Shown here in pieces: positions 1 to 9,098 of a DNA stretch of 64,000 nt; position 1 is the first letter of the stretch, and each line of letters begins with the position of its first letter. The translations under genes were made by a program, and so were the position numbers. The notes beneath the pieces were generated by a model. That model made no database searches. It saw nothing but the letters and a program-made list of their open reading frames with translations, and had not been told where the DNA came from. Source of the DNA: Subtercola boreus (lineage in GTDB: Bacteria > Actinomycetota > Actinomycetes > Actinomycetales > Microbacteriaceae); contig NZ_NBXB01000011.1 in assembly GCF_003399635.1 (NCBI RefSeq), forward strand, positions 186,001-250,000, given 5' to 3'.

Positions 1-66
1 GGCAGCGGTGGTGAGGGCTCGGCCGAGCAGGCCTCCCGAGCCGACGATCCAGGTGGTGAGGGTCAT
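1..66 (-). CDS. NAD(P)-binding Rossmann-fold protein, 5' fragment (epimerase/dehydratase-like)
   Basis: Only the first 22 codons lie in the window; the gene runs off the left edge. The translation starts MTLTTWIVGSGGLLGRAL, containing the glycine-rich dinucleotide-binding signature (GSGGLLG) typical of NAD-dependent epimerase/dehydratase and SDR enzymes. Its ATG overlaps the TGA of the upstream glycosyltransferase by 4 bases (ATGA), so the two are probably translationally coupled. In this context a nucleotide-sugar modifying enzyme is likely, but substrate and exact family cannot be told from 22 residues. Confidence 0.6.
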   Translation of the reverse strand, partial: MTLTTWIVGSGGLLGRALTTAA

Positions 67-1130
67 TCCGGGAGACGCACGTGGCCCAGCGACTCCGTGG
101 CTACCGCCCGGTGGGCCCGGCCCAGCGGGCCGAGCGCGGGATCCGTCGTGATGAGGTACGGCGGCTTTCCCATGGCCATGTTCACGTTGATGCCGATGTA
201 CTCCGCGATCACCCCGAGGGAGAACAGGATCGCTCCCGTGCCGAGCAGCACCACGACGATCGTCGAGGCCCAGCCATCGGGAACGGTGGAGGTCGTCAGC
301 CTGGCGAGCAGGATGTAGACGGCCACGAAGATGCCGACGACCGCGAACAGCACCCCGAGGAAGCTCACGATGCGCAGGCCACGGGTGCCGCTGGTGAGCA
401 CCATGCGCCAGAAGTGGCCGAAGAGCCGGCGTGCGGAATAGCCGGAGGGGCGGTCGCCCTCGGCCCGCAGGGTGACCGGGGCTGTGCTGACCTTGCCGGC
501 GATCCAGCTCATGGCGATGTCGAGGTAGACGCCCGAGCCCGAGTACGCCGCAACGCTCCGCGCGACACTGCCGAGGATGAGGCGGAAGCTCTGGAAGCTG
601 CTGGCGTTGCCGCCCCCGGCGAGCCGGCTGAGCACGATCTTCGCCCCCACGGAGGCGGTGTTCCGAAGCCAGCCGTGCGGCGGCGGGTTGACCGGTTTGG
701 CGTAGACGACCGAGGCCTGCTCGGTGAGAGCGGTGTCGAGCAGCACGGGGATGTCGGCGGGGTCGTGCTGCCCGTCTTCGTCGAGGGTCACGATCCACTC
801 GCTGCCGGCCGAGGCCATGCCAGCGAGTGTTGCGGCGTGCTGGCCGGAGTTCTTGCTGAGCCAGACGGCACGGACGAACGGATGCTCGACGGTGAGATCG
901 CGGATGACGGCGGCCGAGTCATCCGGACCGTTGTCGAAGACGAGGAGGGTCTCCTTCACGACCCAGGGGTAGCCGGCCGGGGAGACCTGCACGCTCGTGA
1001 GCGGGGCGATCTCGGCCATCAGCGCGGCAAGGGTGCGCTCCCCCTGGTAGACGGGGACGACGATCGAGATCTCGTGTGGCTTCTGGTCGCCGGATTCCGT
1101 CTCGTGTCTCACGGTGGATGACTTTATCAC
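63..1130 (-). CDS. Glycosyltransferase family 2, DPM/ArnC-like, with two C-terminal TM helices
   Basis: A 355-residue GT-A fold enzyme that probably moves a sugar from a nucleotide donor to a polyprenyl-phosphate carrier on the cytoplasmic membrane face. The N-terminal part has the GT2 opening SIVVPVYQGERT (about 22-33) and the acidic motif TLDEDGQHDP (about 115-124) expected to bind metal and nucleotide. Two hydrophobic helices at about 255-280 and 288-315 match the tail of dolichyl/undecaprenyl-phosphate sugar transferases. The start is a GTG; a second in-frame GTG six codons later is possible. It follows the membrane protein by 10 bases and overlaps the next gene by 4, so it belongs to an operon reading off the left edge. 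Donor sugar unknown. Confidence 0.85.
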   Translation of the reverse strand: MIKSSTVRHETESGDQKPHEISIVVPVYQGERTLAALMAEIAPLTSVQVSPAGYPWVVKETLLVFDNGPDDSAAVIRDLTVEHPFVRAVWLSKNSGQHAATLAGMASAGSEWIVTLDEDGQHDPADIPVLLDTALTEQASVVYAKPVNPPPHGWLRNTASVGAKIVLSRLAGGGNASSFQSFRLILGSVARSVAAYSGSGVYLDIAMSWIAGKVSTAPVTLRAEGDRPSGYSARRLFGHFWRMVLTSGTRGLRIVSFLGVLFAVVGIFVAVYILLARLTTSTVPDGWASTIVVVLLGTGAILFSLGVIAEYIGINVNMAMGKPPYLITTDPALGPLGRAHRAVATESLGHVRLPE

Positions 1131-1140
1131 CGTTGCGCTC

Positions 1141-3411
1141 TCAGTCGCCGAGCAACGCCCCGACCGCCTGTTCCTCGATGCGGAGGTCGGAGAGACGCAC
1201 GACGGGAGGCGCTGCAGCCGACCCGGCGGCGACCGTCACCTCGACGGGCTGGTCTCCCGGCTGCACCGTGAGGGACTGGGTGACGTCGACGGCGCCGTCC
1301 GGCCCCGCGACGACCGACTGCGAGCTTCCGTCGGGGAAGGAGACGACAGCGGTCGCGCCGGGCGCTGTGGGAAGGGTCAGCGTGAACGAGACGGTCACCG
1401 CACGGGCATCCGGCCGATCGTTCAGCAACGTGAAGCGCGGGGAGACCGTGTCGGCCTCGCCCGCGGTCAGGTCGGAGGTCGACGTGGGGCGGAAGCCCGG
1501 CAGCAGGCTGAGGTCGACGGGGTCGGTCACTCGGGCCTCGATCTCGGCCAGCTGGTCGGGCGTGTACTCGGCGGCCAGCGCCCGCCGCTCGGAGCGCAGG
1601 TCGAAGAACTGCCAGTGGCCGTCGGAACTGGTCGACTCGGGGGCTCCCAGGGTCGCCGACAGCTCGGCCGACAGCGCCGCGCCCTTGTCGTCGAAAGCCC
1701 AGGTGTCGATCAGGATGCCCGACATGCCGGAGGCGGCGGCGAGCTTCACCAGCTGGGGCCCGGGCTGCTCGGAGACGGCGTACGGCCAGTCCGACTGCGG
1801 CCGGCCCTTGATGCCGCCGGCGCTCCAGTTCAGCGTCGTCGTGTGCAGGAACGGGATGATCTCGTCGCTGGTGACCAGCCCGTTGCTCGCGAGGTTCTCG
1901 GGGAACGGGATGTACGGCAGCTGGAACACGTCCGAGCCGGCCGGCAGCTCCTGCTGGAGTGCGGAGAAGAAGGTCTCGTCCGCGGTGTAGCTCGCGGTGA
2001 TGCCGGGGTAGTCGGAGGCCACGGCGGGGGTCTGGTCGTAGTAGCCGACGCCGAGCACGCCGACGGAGACGACCCCGACGGTGACGAAGGCGACGACCTT
2101 CGGGAACTTCAGCCGCCGGAACGCCCACGTGAGTAGGAGCTGGAGCGCCAACCCGAAGGCCACGAGGCAGAGGGCGGCGATGACGATCGACATCCGGTTC
2201 CAGCCGCGGAGCGCGGTGGTGAAGAACGAGATGAGCGTCGACAGGCCGCCGATGGTGGAGAAGAGGAAGGCGACCAGGGTGAGCAGCGAGACGTAGCGGA
2301 TGGTCTCGACGTGGCCGGCTGCGATCGTGGCAGGCCCGGTGGGCTCGCCGGCCGTGCGGCGGCGGTGCGCGATGACCATGTAGGCCACCACGAGCAGCGA
2401 GATGACGAGGCCGAGAGCCCCGATGAGCCCCAGTGCGGGCTGCTCGGAGGGCAGCGGGAACGTGCGGTCGTAGAACGCCCGCAGGTCGCTGAGGGCGGTG
2501 ATGCGATTGCCGGCCCAGGGCAGCAGCAGCTGCGAGAGTTTGAGGGCGTAGACCTCGGAGTCGTCGGCGTTTCGGAAGAAGCCGCCGGGGTTCGGACCGT
2601 TGACCCAGCCGAAGATTACATCGGGGGCCATGTTGATGAGCATCACGACGACGGTTACGACACCGATGCCGGCTGCGCCCATGAACCTTCGCCAGCTGTG
2701 GTCCCGCACGAGCACGAAGGCGGCGGTGAAGACCAGCAGGATGATGAAGAAGACGCCGTAATAGGTCGACGAGGTCGCCAGCAGTGCGACGGCCACCACC
2801 GCGAAGGCCCCCCGGCCGGTGAGGAAGCCGAGAAGGCGGTACCGGGAGGGGCGGGATGTCCAGAGCGATTCGCCGCGCAGCAGGAAGATGAGCAGTCCGA
2901 GCCCGAGCGGCACGCAGTAGTACGACGCCAGGAACAGGTGCGATTCGCCGCGGATGAAGTGGTACGGCGCGAGGGCGTACAGCACCGACAGCGCCACGGC
3001 GAGCGGTGGCCACATGCGGCAGACGCGGAAGAACCAGTACGCCGCGAGGGCGGCGAGGATGAAGCCGAGGAAGTAGTACATGTTCAGAACGACGGGCCAG
3101 TGGCCGGAGAACAGGCCGAGAACCTTCGCGGCGATCATGTGCAGGTTGTCGGCCACCGGGAAGTCGTTGTAGTTCTGGCCCCACGGAGCCCCGAGATTCG
3201 GGTTGTGCTCGTACCAGCCCTGCTCGAGCGTGGTCTTGAAGTGGTCGGCGGTGGCCAGGGCGTCACCGGTGTACAGCCACGGCACACCGAGTTTCGCGCG
3301 GCTGAGGTCGAGCGCGAAGTAGGTGAAGAACGCGGTGACGCCGGCGGTCAGCAGGTACCACGGCACAGCCGACTTCGAGAGCCAGGCCCACGCGGTGTCT
3401 CGTCTACTCAT
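1141..3411 (-). CDS. Large polytopic membrane protein, GT-C-like, with extracytoplasmic C-terminal domain
   Basis: A 756-residue protein with about 12 hydrophobic segments in its first 450 residues and a soluble, probably extracytoplasmic beta-rich C-terminus (about 460-756). The first predicted external loop carries an acidic residue (YTGD, about 47-50) followed by an aromatic and Asn-rich stretch, the layout seen in lipid-linked-sugar-dependent GT-C glycosyltransferases. No family motif is strong enough to name a substrate. It overlaps the 3' end of the preceding GT2 gene by 8 bases and is followed after 10 bases by a polyprenyl-phosphate-type GT2, which could supply its lipid-linked donor. 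Function is inferred from topology and neighbours. Confidence 0.7.
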   Translation of the reverse strand: MSRRDTAWAWLSKSAVPWYLLTAGVTAFFTYFALDLSRAKLGVPWLYTGDALATADHFKTTLEQGWYEHNPNLGAPWGQNYNDFPVADNLHMIAAKVLGLFSGHWPVVLNMYYFLGFILAALAAYWFFRVCRMWPPLAVALSVLYALAPYHFIRGESHLFLASYYCVPLGLGLLIFLLRGESLWTSRPSRYRLLGFLTGRGAFAVVAVALLATSSTYYGVFFIILLVFTAAFVLVRDHSWRRFMGAAGIGVVTVVVMLINMAPDVIFGWVNGPNPGGFFRNADDSEVYALKLSQLLLPWAGNRITALSDLRAFYDRTFPLPSEQPALGLIGALGLVISLLVVAYMVIAHRRRTAGEPTGPATIAAGHVETIRYVSLLTLVAFLFSTIGGLSTLISFFTTALRGWNRMSIVIAALCLVAFGLALQLLLTWAFRRLKFPKVVAFVTVGVVSVGVLGVGYYDQTPAVASDYPGITASYTADETFFSALQQELPAGSDVFQLPYIPFPENLASNGLVTSDEIIPFLHTTTLNWSAGGIKGRPQSDWPYAVSEQPGPQLVKLAAASGMSGILIDTWAFDDKGAALSAELSATLGAPESTSSDGHWQFFDLRSERRALAAEYTPDQLAEIEARVTDPVDLSLLPGFRPTSTSDLTAGEADTVSPRFTLLNDRPDARAVTVSFTLTLPTAPGATAVVSFPDGSSQSVVAGPDGAVDVTQSLTVQPGDQPVEVTVAAGSAAAPPVVRLSDLRIEEQAVGALLGD

Positions 3412-4246
3412 CGATCGTGTTCATCCTTCGGCGAAGCCACAGGTAGGCGAAGCGTCGGATGCGCGCCATCAGCCAGGCGCGGGCGTTGCCCACCGTGACG
3501 TCGAACGCGGAGATGACCGACGGATGCTCCGCCCGGAGCCAGCGGTGGAATCCCGCCGCCTGCGCCGACTGTTCATGCACCAGCCGCACGCTCCACTGCG
3601 AGTCACTGATGCGGAACGCCGCCAGCGGCTCCACCACGGCGCGGAAGTCGCCCTCGAGCAGCACCCGGGCATACGTGGTCTCGTCGATCAGGTAGGGGAA
3701 CTGCGAATCCCAGAGGCCGACCTTCACGAGTGTCTCGCGGCGCACCAGCACGCAGGCCGGCTCGCCGAAGATGTTGCTGCCCACCACCACGGTGCGACGC
3801 ACGGCCTCCGCCCCGCGAACGGTTCCGGTGATGCCCGCGAGGCCGCGGCGCGGAACCACGACGACGCCCCGGGCATCCACGATGTCCCTCGTCGACGCGA
3901 CGAGGGTGACCTCCGGGTGCTCCTCGATGGCGGCGACCTGCACCTCGAGCGAGCGCGGGTACAGGATGTCGTCACCGCAGACGAGCTTCAGGTACTCCCC
4001 GCTCGCCGCCTCGGTGACGCGGTTCCAGTTGCGGAGGGCCCCGCCTCCTGCCTCGGTGTCGAGCACCGTGATGCGCGAGTCGGAGCTGTACTTCTCGATG
4101 ATGGCCTTGGTGCCGTCTGTCGACGAGTGATCGGCGATGATCAGCTCGAAGTCGGTGAACGACTGGGCGAGGATCGATTCGATCGTCGCCGCGATGTAGT
4201 CCTCGTTGTTGTAGGCCGGCACGACCACAGATACTTTTGGTGACAT
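3404..4246 (-). CDS. Glycosyltransferase family 2
   Basis: A 280-residue soluble GT-A enzyme, first gene of the leftmost minus-strand operon. It opens with KVSVVVPAYNNEDYI (about 4-18), has the nucleotide-binding stretch DHSSTDGT (about 39-46) and an acidic GDDILYP motif (about 92-98) in the DxD position. It lacks TM helices, so it likely extends a glycan on the cytoplasmic side. The ATG lies 8 bases after a TATAGT box and has no Shine-Dalgarno, which fits a nearly leaderless transcript. It overlaps the downstream membrane protein by 8 bases. Sugar specificity cannot be read. Confidence 0.85.
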   Translation of the reverse strand: MSPKVSVVVPAYNNEDYIAATIESILAQSFTDFELIIADHSSTDGTKAIIEKYSSDSRITVLDTEAGGGALRNWNRVTEAASGEYLKLVCGDDILYPRSLEVQVAAIEEHPEVTLVASTRDIVDARGVVVVPRRGLAGITGTVRGAEAVRRTVVVGSNIFGEPACVLVRRETLVKVGLWDSQFPYLIDETTYARVLLEGDFRAVVEPLAAFRISDSQWSVRLVHEQSAQAAGFHRWLRAEHPSVISAFDVTVGNARAWLMARIRRFAYLWLRRRMNTIDE

Positions 4247-4254
4247 TGGCTTCC

Positions 4255-4260
4255 ACTATA
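4255..4260 (-). promoter_or_regulatory. -10 box TATAGT of the GT2 operon
   Basis: TATAGT on the minus strand ends 8 bases before the ATG at 4246; transcription would begin within about two bases of the start codon. No clear -35 element is seen. Confidence 0.45.
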
Positions 4261-4452
4261 CGAGAGATCGTCGAGTCAGCCTGTGAACTCCAAGCGGCGC
4301 GGTGAGTCGGCCGGGCCGAACCCCCCGAGTGGGGCTAGCCTCGACGGTGACCTGCAGGGCCGGGGGCGATTCACGCTGCCCGGCGTGAGACGAGGGGACC
4401 GATCGGTATCGCTAACGGTGAACGTCGTTCGACGTGGTGGATCTGGGTCGTC

Positions 4453-4998
4453 GTGGCAATCGTGGTTCTGGCGGCGCTCGGCGGAACGGCCTGGCTGCTT
4501 CTGGCCCGGGGCGGAACGGATGTTGCGAGCCCGACCTCCTCGGCCACCCCGACAGTGACGCCCACTCCCACGAGCACTCCCACCCGCACCGCGCTGCCGA
4601 CATCGACGCCGACACCGACGAGCACGCCCACCGTGACGCCGAGCCCCACCCCGACCCCCACACCCTCGGTCACGACGCCTCCCGCACCGCCGGCGCCGCC
4701 CGCGGCCACCCCGTTCATCTCCTTCGCCGCCTGGGACGTGCAGCAGAACGGGATCTCCGTGAGCGCCACCGTGCCGGGCCTCGTCGAAACAGGCGGAACG
4801 TGCACCATCACCGCCACGTTCCAGTCGCAGAGCGTCTCGCAGAGTTTCCCCGCCAGCCCCTCCGCCGATTCGACCGAGTGCGGGTCGAACATCCTGACGT
4901 CCCCGGAGTTCAGCACCGGCGCCTGGACCGTCGTCGTCGTGTACTCGTCGGCGGAATCGAGCGGCACCTCACCCGGCCAGGAGGTCGACGTTCCGTGA
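4453..4998 (+). CDS. Membrane-anchored Thr/Pro-rich protein
   Basis: From the GTG at 4453 this is 181 residues: a hydrophobic anchor (residues 1-17), a Thr/Pro/Ser linker of TPTPTS-like repeats (about 27-80), then a soluble domain of about 100 residues with two cysteines that could pair. No family is recognised. The start is doubtful: the same frame is open back to a TGA at 4348 and the added residues (Arg-Arg then WWIWVV) would complete the TM helix, but no ATG, GTG or TTG occurs there, so a non-standard ATC start at 4402 is conceivable. Its stop overlaps the next gene's GTG by 4 bases. The Thr/Pro linker is a plausible O-glycosylation site, with a GT-C-like protein two genes downstream. Confidence 0.65.
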   Translation: MAIVVLAALGGTAWLLLARGGTDVASPTSSATPTVTPTPTSTPTRTALPTSTPTPTSTPTVTPSPTPTPTPSVTTPPAPPAPPAATPFISFAAWDVQQNGISVSATVPGLVETGGTCTITATFQSQSVSQSFPASPSADSTECGSNILTSPEFSTGAWTVVVVYSSAESSGTSPGQEVDVP

Positions 4999-7163
4999 GT
5001 GACTCCCCGAGCATCCACCACCGAAGCCGCCTCAGGCGGGCTATCGGCACCCTCGTCACGGTGGTCGTGCTCGCCGCGGGCCTGACAGCTGTGGGGCAGA
5101 CCCTGCAGCCGGAGTCGGCCGCGGCGCTCAGCGGGTCGTCGTTCGACCCCGGCAACATCATCAGCGACGCGACCTTCTTCGACTCGACCACGATGAGCGA
5201 GAGTGCGGTGCAGGGCTTCCTCACTGACCACGGATCGAGCTGCATCACGTCGGGCGGCTCGACCTGCCTGAAGGACTTCTCGAGCGCCACGAACTCGCGG
5301 GCCGCCTCTGCCTACTGCTCGGCCTACACCGGGCGGAGCTCCGAGACGGCCGCACAGATCATCGTGCGCGTGGGAGTGGCGTGCAGCATCAACCCGCAGG
5401 TGATCCTCGTCATGCTCCAGAAGGAGCAGGGGCTCGTCGACGCCCGGTCGACGACGGCCGGCCAGTACCGGTCGGCGCTCGGTTACGGCTGCCCCGACAC
5501 GGCAGCCTGCGACGCCACCTACTACGGCTTCTTCAACCAGGTCTACTCGGCGGCCAGCCAGTTCCAGCGCTACGCGAAGAACAGCACCTCGTGGAGCTAC
5601 CAGCCGGGCCGCACCAACAACATCCTCTACAACCCGAACGCCTCGTGCGGATCGGCGCCGGTGTTCATCCAGAACCAGGCGACGGCGAACCTCTACATCT
5701 ACACGCCGTACCAGCCGAATGCCGCTGCCCTGGCGAATCTCGGCGGCACGGGCGACGCCTGTTCGGCCTACGGCAATCGCAACTTCTGGGTCTACTTCAC
5801 CACGTGGTTCGGCGACCCGACGGGCGGCGGCCTCCGCTCGCCGTCGTTCGAGGGCGGCTCGGCCGGCTGGGGCCCCGGCAACGGCGCGGTGAACCAGGTC
5901 GCCTACAAGGATCCCGCCATCGCCCAGAACGGATCCTGGTTCTTCGCTTCGAACACGACCGTGCCGGGCCGCTCAATCGCCCAGAACGTGCAGCGCACGG
6001 TCGAGGTGGGTGGCCAGGCCACCGCCACCATCTGGCTGCGGTCGGCGACAAGTGAGGCGGCCACGGGCAGGGTGGCGCTCTGGGGGATCGGGGGAACGAC
6101 AGAGGGCGGCTCCACGTCGTACTCCGTCGGGAACACCTGGCAACAGGTGACGGTGAAGCTCCCCGTTCGCCAGTCCGCCCACCAGACGGTGCGGCTCGAG
6201 GTCTACATGGACTCCACCTCGACGACCCTCTTCATGGACAACGCGACCCTGGTCTTCGGCCAGGCCCCTCCGCTGAAGGAGTTGCTCTCCGCACCCGGTT
6301 TCGAGAATTCCCTCGGCGGCTGGGTGAAGGGCAACGGCGAGATGAACCAGGCGATCTACAACGATCCGTCCGCCAGCCACTCCGGATCGTGGTTCGGGGC
6401 CGTGAACACAGGCACGCCGGGCCGCTCCATCGCCCAGCAGGTTCCCGTCGCCACCTCCGCAGGCGGGCGCTACACGTTCTCGATCTGGGTGCGCGCGGCC
6501 CTTCCCGGGTCGACGTACTCCGGACGCCTCGCGCTCTGGGGCCTCGGCGGATCGGCTCCCGTCGTCTCGACCCGGGACTTCATGGCGACCTCGAAGTGGA
6601 CCAGGGTGTCGGTGACCACCGACATCCCCCCGAGCTCGGTCACCACGCTGAAGCCCGAGGTCTACCTGCAGCAGACCTCCAACACGCTCTACCTCGACGA
6701 CGGATCGCTCAGCCGCAACATCCTGACCGCCGGATCGTTCGAGGACGGCTCGTTCAGCGGCTGGGGCGTGGGCAACGGCTCGATCAACACCGCGGTCTAC
6801 AGCTCGGCGGCCTCGGGTGTCTCCGCGCAGAACGGCTCGTACTTCCTCGCTACCAACACCGGCACGGCCGGCAGCTCGCTGAAACAGGATGTCGCGCGGA
6901 ACACCATCGTCGGTGACTCCTACACGGCCCAGGTCTGGGTGCGCCCGGCCGATCCCACGAAGACCTTCAGCGGCACCCTGGCGCTCTGGGGGCTCGGCGG
7001 CACCACGGAGGTCCAGGCATCCCCGTTCACGGCCAGCGGCTCGGGCTGGACGCACGTCTACGTCACGCTGCCGCTCGCGGCGGAGCACCAGAGCCTCCGC
7101 TTCGAGCTCTACGAGAACACGACGGGCGGAACGCTGTGGGTCGACGGAGCACTACTGTACTGA
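4995..7163 (+). CDS. Secreted protein with lysozyme-like domain and three jelly-roll sugar-binding-like modules
   Basis: A 722-residue exported protein. An Arg-rich N-terminus and hydrophobic helix (about 14-35, ending before SAAALSG) form a signal peptide. Residues about 45-270 match an actinobacterial domain often labelled hemagglutinin-like, with paired cysteines and the helix motif MLQKEQGLV, whose Glu144 sits where lytic-transglycosylase-like folds place the catalytic acid (inference). Three homologous modules of about 145 residues follow (from about 278, 430 and 575), each opening with an S/G-FE-GG-W--GNG pattern and resembling CBM4/9 jelly rolls. The GTG start is set by the 4-base overlap with the upstream gene; the longer open frame upstream is only a shadow. 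The next gene begins 2 bases after the stop, so this is a coupled trio. A cell-wall or glycan-binding surface protein is likely. Confidence 0.8.
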   Translation: MSDSPSIHHRSRLRRAIGTLVTVVVLAAGLTAVGQTLQPESAAALSGSSFDPGNIISDATFFDSTTMSESAVQGFLTDHGSSCITSGGSTCLKDFSSATNSRAASAYCSAYTGRSSETAAQIIVRVGVACSINPQVILVMLQKEQGLVDARSTTAGQYRSALGYGCPDTAACDATYYGFFNQVYSAASQFQRYAKNSTSWSYQPGRTNNILYNPNASCGSAPVFIQNQATANLYIYTPYQPNAAALANLGGTGDACSAYGNRNFWVYFTTWFGDPTGGGLRSPSFEGGSAGWGPGNGAVNQVAYKDPAIAQNGSWFFASNTTVPGRSIAQNVQRTVEVGGQATATIWLRSATSEAATGRVALWGIGGTTEGGSTSYSVGNTWQQVTVKLPVRQSAHQTVRLEVYMDSTSTTLFMDNATLVFGQAPPLKELLSAPGFENSLGGWVKGNGEMNQAIYNDPSASHSGSWFGAVNTGTPGRSIAQQVPVATSAGGRYTFSIWVRAALPGSTYSGRLALWGLGGSAPVVSTRDFMATSKWTRVSVTTDIPPSSVTTLKPEVYLQQTSNTLYLDDGSLSRNILTAGSFEDGSFSGWGVGNGSINTAVYSSAASGVSAQNGSYFLATNTGTAGSSLKQDVARNTIVGDSYTAQVWVRPADPTKTFSGTLALWGLGGTTEVQASPFTASGSGWTHVYVTLPLAAEHQSLRFELYENTTGGTLWVDGALLY

Positions 7164-7165
7164 CG

Positions 7166-9058
7166 ATGACGATTCCCCTTCCCGCCCTGCCCGCCGGCCC
7201 TGTCTCCGGCCGACCCCTCCTCCGTCGCCCCGCGGCAGCGGTGGCGGTCGTGGGCGGCGTGGGCCTCCACATCTGGCTGCAATGGTCGTACCTCTTCGCG
7301 CAGGCCGACTTCGCCTGGAGCTCCTTCCGCAACTACTTCCCCGGCGACCAGCTCTCGTACATGTCGATGGTCACCAATGCCGCCGACGGCCGGCTCGCCG
7401 GCGTGGAGCCGTTCACCAACTCGGGCACCAACACCTATCCGCACCTCTATTACAACGTCATCGGCACCCTCGCGCGCCTGGTGGGGCTGAACCCGCTGCA
7501 GGCCTGGTCGGTCGGCGGTTTCCTGGTGCAGGCGATCCTGATTGCGGCGATCGGTACAGCGATCTATCTGGTCAGTCGGCGCTGGTGGCTTCCGCTGATC
7601 GCGCCGGTGCCGTTCGTGCTCGGCACCTTCGCGAATGCGATCTCGGCCGGCGGCTGGTACACGAACATGGCCTCCCACGCGGTGCTCTGGGGGCCCTTCG
7701 GCGTCTTCTACACGCTGAACGGCGAGACGGTCGCGCTCTCGCTAGGGGCCATCGGCATCCTCACTGCGCTCGTCACGTTTCTGCGGGTGCGTTCGCGCGT
7801 CGGCAGCGTGGTGCTCTACTCGGTGGCGGCCGCCTTCGTGGGGCTCACCGCGAACGTGCAGACCTACGGATTCCTCGCCAGCGCCTACCTCGCCCTGTTC
7901 GCCGTCTCGGCCTACGTGCTGGCCACACGCCGGCGGGTCTGGATGATCGCCCTCTCGCTGGCGCTCATCGTTCTGGTGTTCGCGGTGGGCACCTCGATCG
8001 CGTCGACGTTCGGGCCTCTGGCGACGCTGGCCTTCGGCGCAGTCCCTGCGCTGCCGGCGCTCGTCTCGCTCGTGGTGCGGTTCCGGTTCAGGGCACTCGT
8101 GCCGCTGCTTGCGCTCGCGGCCGCGGCGTCCCCACAGATCATCGCCACGATGCTCGGTATCGTCTCCAAAGACCCGTTCCTCACCTACCGGGTCGCCTCG
8201 TCGGTCGACCTGGGCGTGGATGCCCGGGGCATCCTCGGCGCGGGCGCGCTGCTGCTGCCGCTGCTGGGCATCCTGGCGGCGGGCATCCATCGGCGGAACG
8301 CGCTCTGGATCGCGTTCCCGGTGGCATCGATCGCAGCGTGGGCGCTCACCTCGACCAACGACATCTGGGGGGCGAACCAGGAACCGTACCGGTTCTGGCT
8401 CGACACGTTCTGCCTGGTCTCGTTCGTGACGGTGCCGATGGCCGCGATGGTGGGTGTCTCCTACCTGCGGTTGCCGAGACGGGGGGCCGTGGGTGTCGCC
8501 GCCTCTGCTGCCGCCGCCGCCCCTGCTGCCGCCGGGCTCCGCGCTCCGCGCTCCGCGGTCTCCGTCGTGGTCGCCGGAGTCGTCGTCATCGTCTGCATCG
8601 CCGCCGCGGGCATCTCCGCCGTCGACTTCCGCACCTTCCGGAACCTCGCGGGCCTCCACACCTTCATCGACTACAACACCCCGAGGTATCGCGCGATCGG
8701 GGAGCTGGGGCAGGAGGTGCCGAAGTCGGGCGCCGGCCTCGTGAATCCCGACGCCTGCATCGATGTGGAGGGTCTCAAGATCGTCTCCGACGGCGCCCCG
8801 GTCGCCACCTTCAACGAGGGCATGGCCTGGCCGACCGACTACGCGGCAGTACGGAACGTGAACGCCGACCGGGTGAACGGATTCCAGATCGCCACCGGCG
8901 CCACGGCTGCCGACGTGAAGTGGGTGCTGACCGACAGTGCATGCACCCCGTTCGACTGGGGCACCTACTACGCGAAGGAGCTGACGTTCGTCGACTCCCG
9001 CAGTTACCCCACGGCGGCCGGCGACGCCACGATCACGCTCTGGGCCTTCACGCCCTGA
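7166..9058 (+). CDS. Polytopic membrane protein, GT-C glycosyltransferase-like
   Basis: A 630-residue multi-pass protein with about 12 TM helices and a C-terminal extracytoplasmic segment (about 475-630). The first long external loop has FPGDQLSY, an acidic motif in the place used for catalysis or metal binding by GT-C enzymes, followed by conserved Asn and aromatic residues. The ATG at 7166 starts 2 bases after the stop of the lectin-like gene, which fixes the start. With the Thr/Pro-rich protein and the secreted module protein it forms a compact co-translated unit, so it may modify one of them. No signature of a named family is visible. Confidence 0.7.
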   Translation: MTIPLPALPAGPVSGRPLLRRPAAAVAVVGGVGLHIWLQWSYLFAQADFAWSSFRNYFPGDQLSYMSMVTNAADGRLAGVEPFTNSGTNTYPHLYYNVIGTLARLVGLNPLQAWSVGGFLVQAILIAAIGTAIYLVSRRWWLPLIAPVPFVLGTFANAISAGGWYTNMASHAVLWGPFGVFYTLNGETVALSLGAIGILTALVTFLRVRSRVGSVVLYSVAAAFVGLTANVQTYGFLASAYLALFAVSAYVLATRRRVWMIALSLALIVLVFAVGTSIASTFGPLATLAFGAVPALPALVSLVVRFRFRALVPLLALAAAASPQIIATMLGIVSKDPFLTYRVASSVDLGVDARGILGAGALLLPLLGILAAGIHRRNALWIAFPVASIAAWALTSTNDIWGANQEPYRFWLDTFCLVSFVTVPMAAMVGVSYLRLPRRGAVGVAASAAAAAPAAAGLRAPRSAVSVVVAGVVVIVCIAAAGISAVDFRTFRNLAGLHTFIDYNTPRYRAIGELGQEVPKSGAGLVNPDACIDVEGLKIVSDGAPVATFNEGMAWPTDYAAVRNVNADRVNGFQIATGATAADVKWVLTDSACTPFDWGTYYAKELTFVDSRSYPTAAGDATITLWAFTP

Positions 9059-9098
9059 CGCTTCACTCCCTGAGCATGATTCGCGACATCCACCCGGC

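Noticed and set aside
1127-3184. A 685-codon minus-strand frame overlapping the membrane protein
   Set aside because: Arg/Pro-rich shadow frame; the hydrophobic frame at 1141-3411 is the real gene.
4550-4680. CRISPR-like repeats
   Set aside because: The short ACGCCGACACCG units encode Thr-Pro residues in frame, have no unique spacers and no cas genes.
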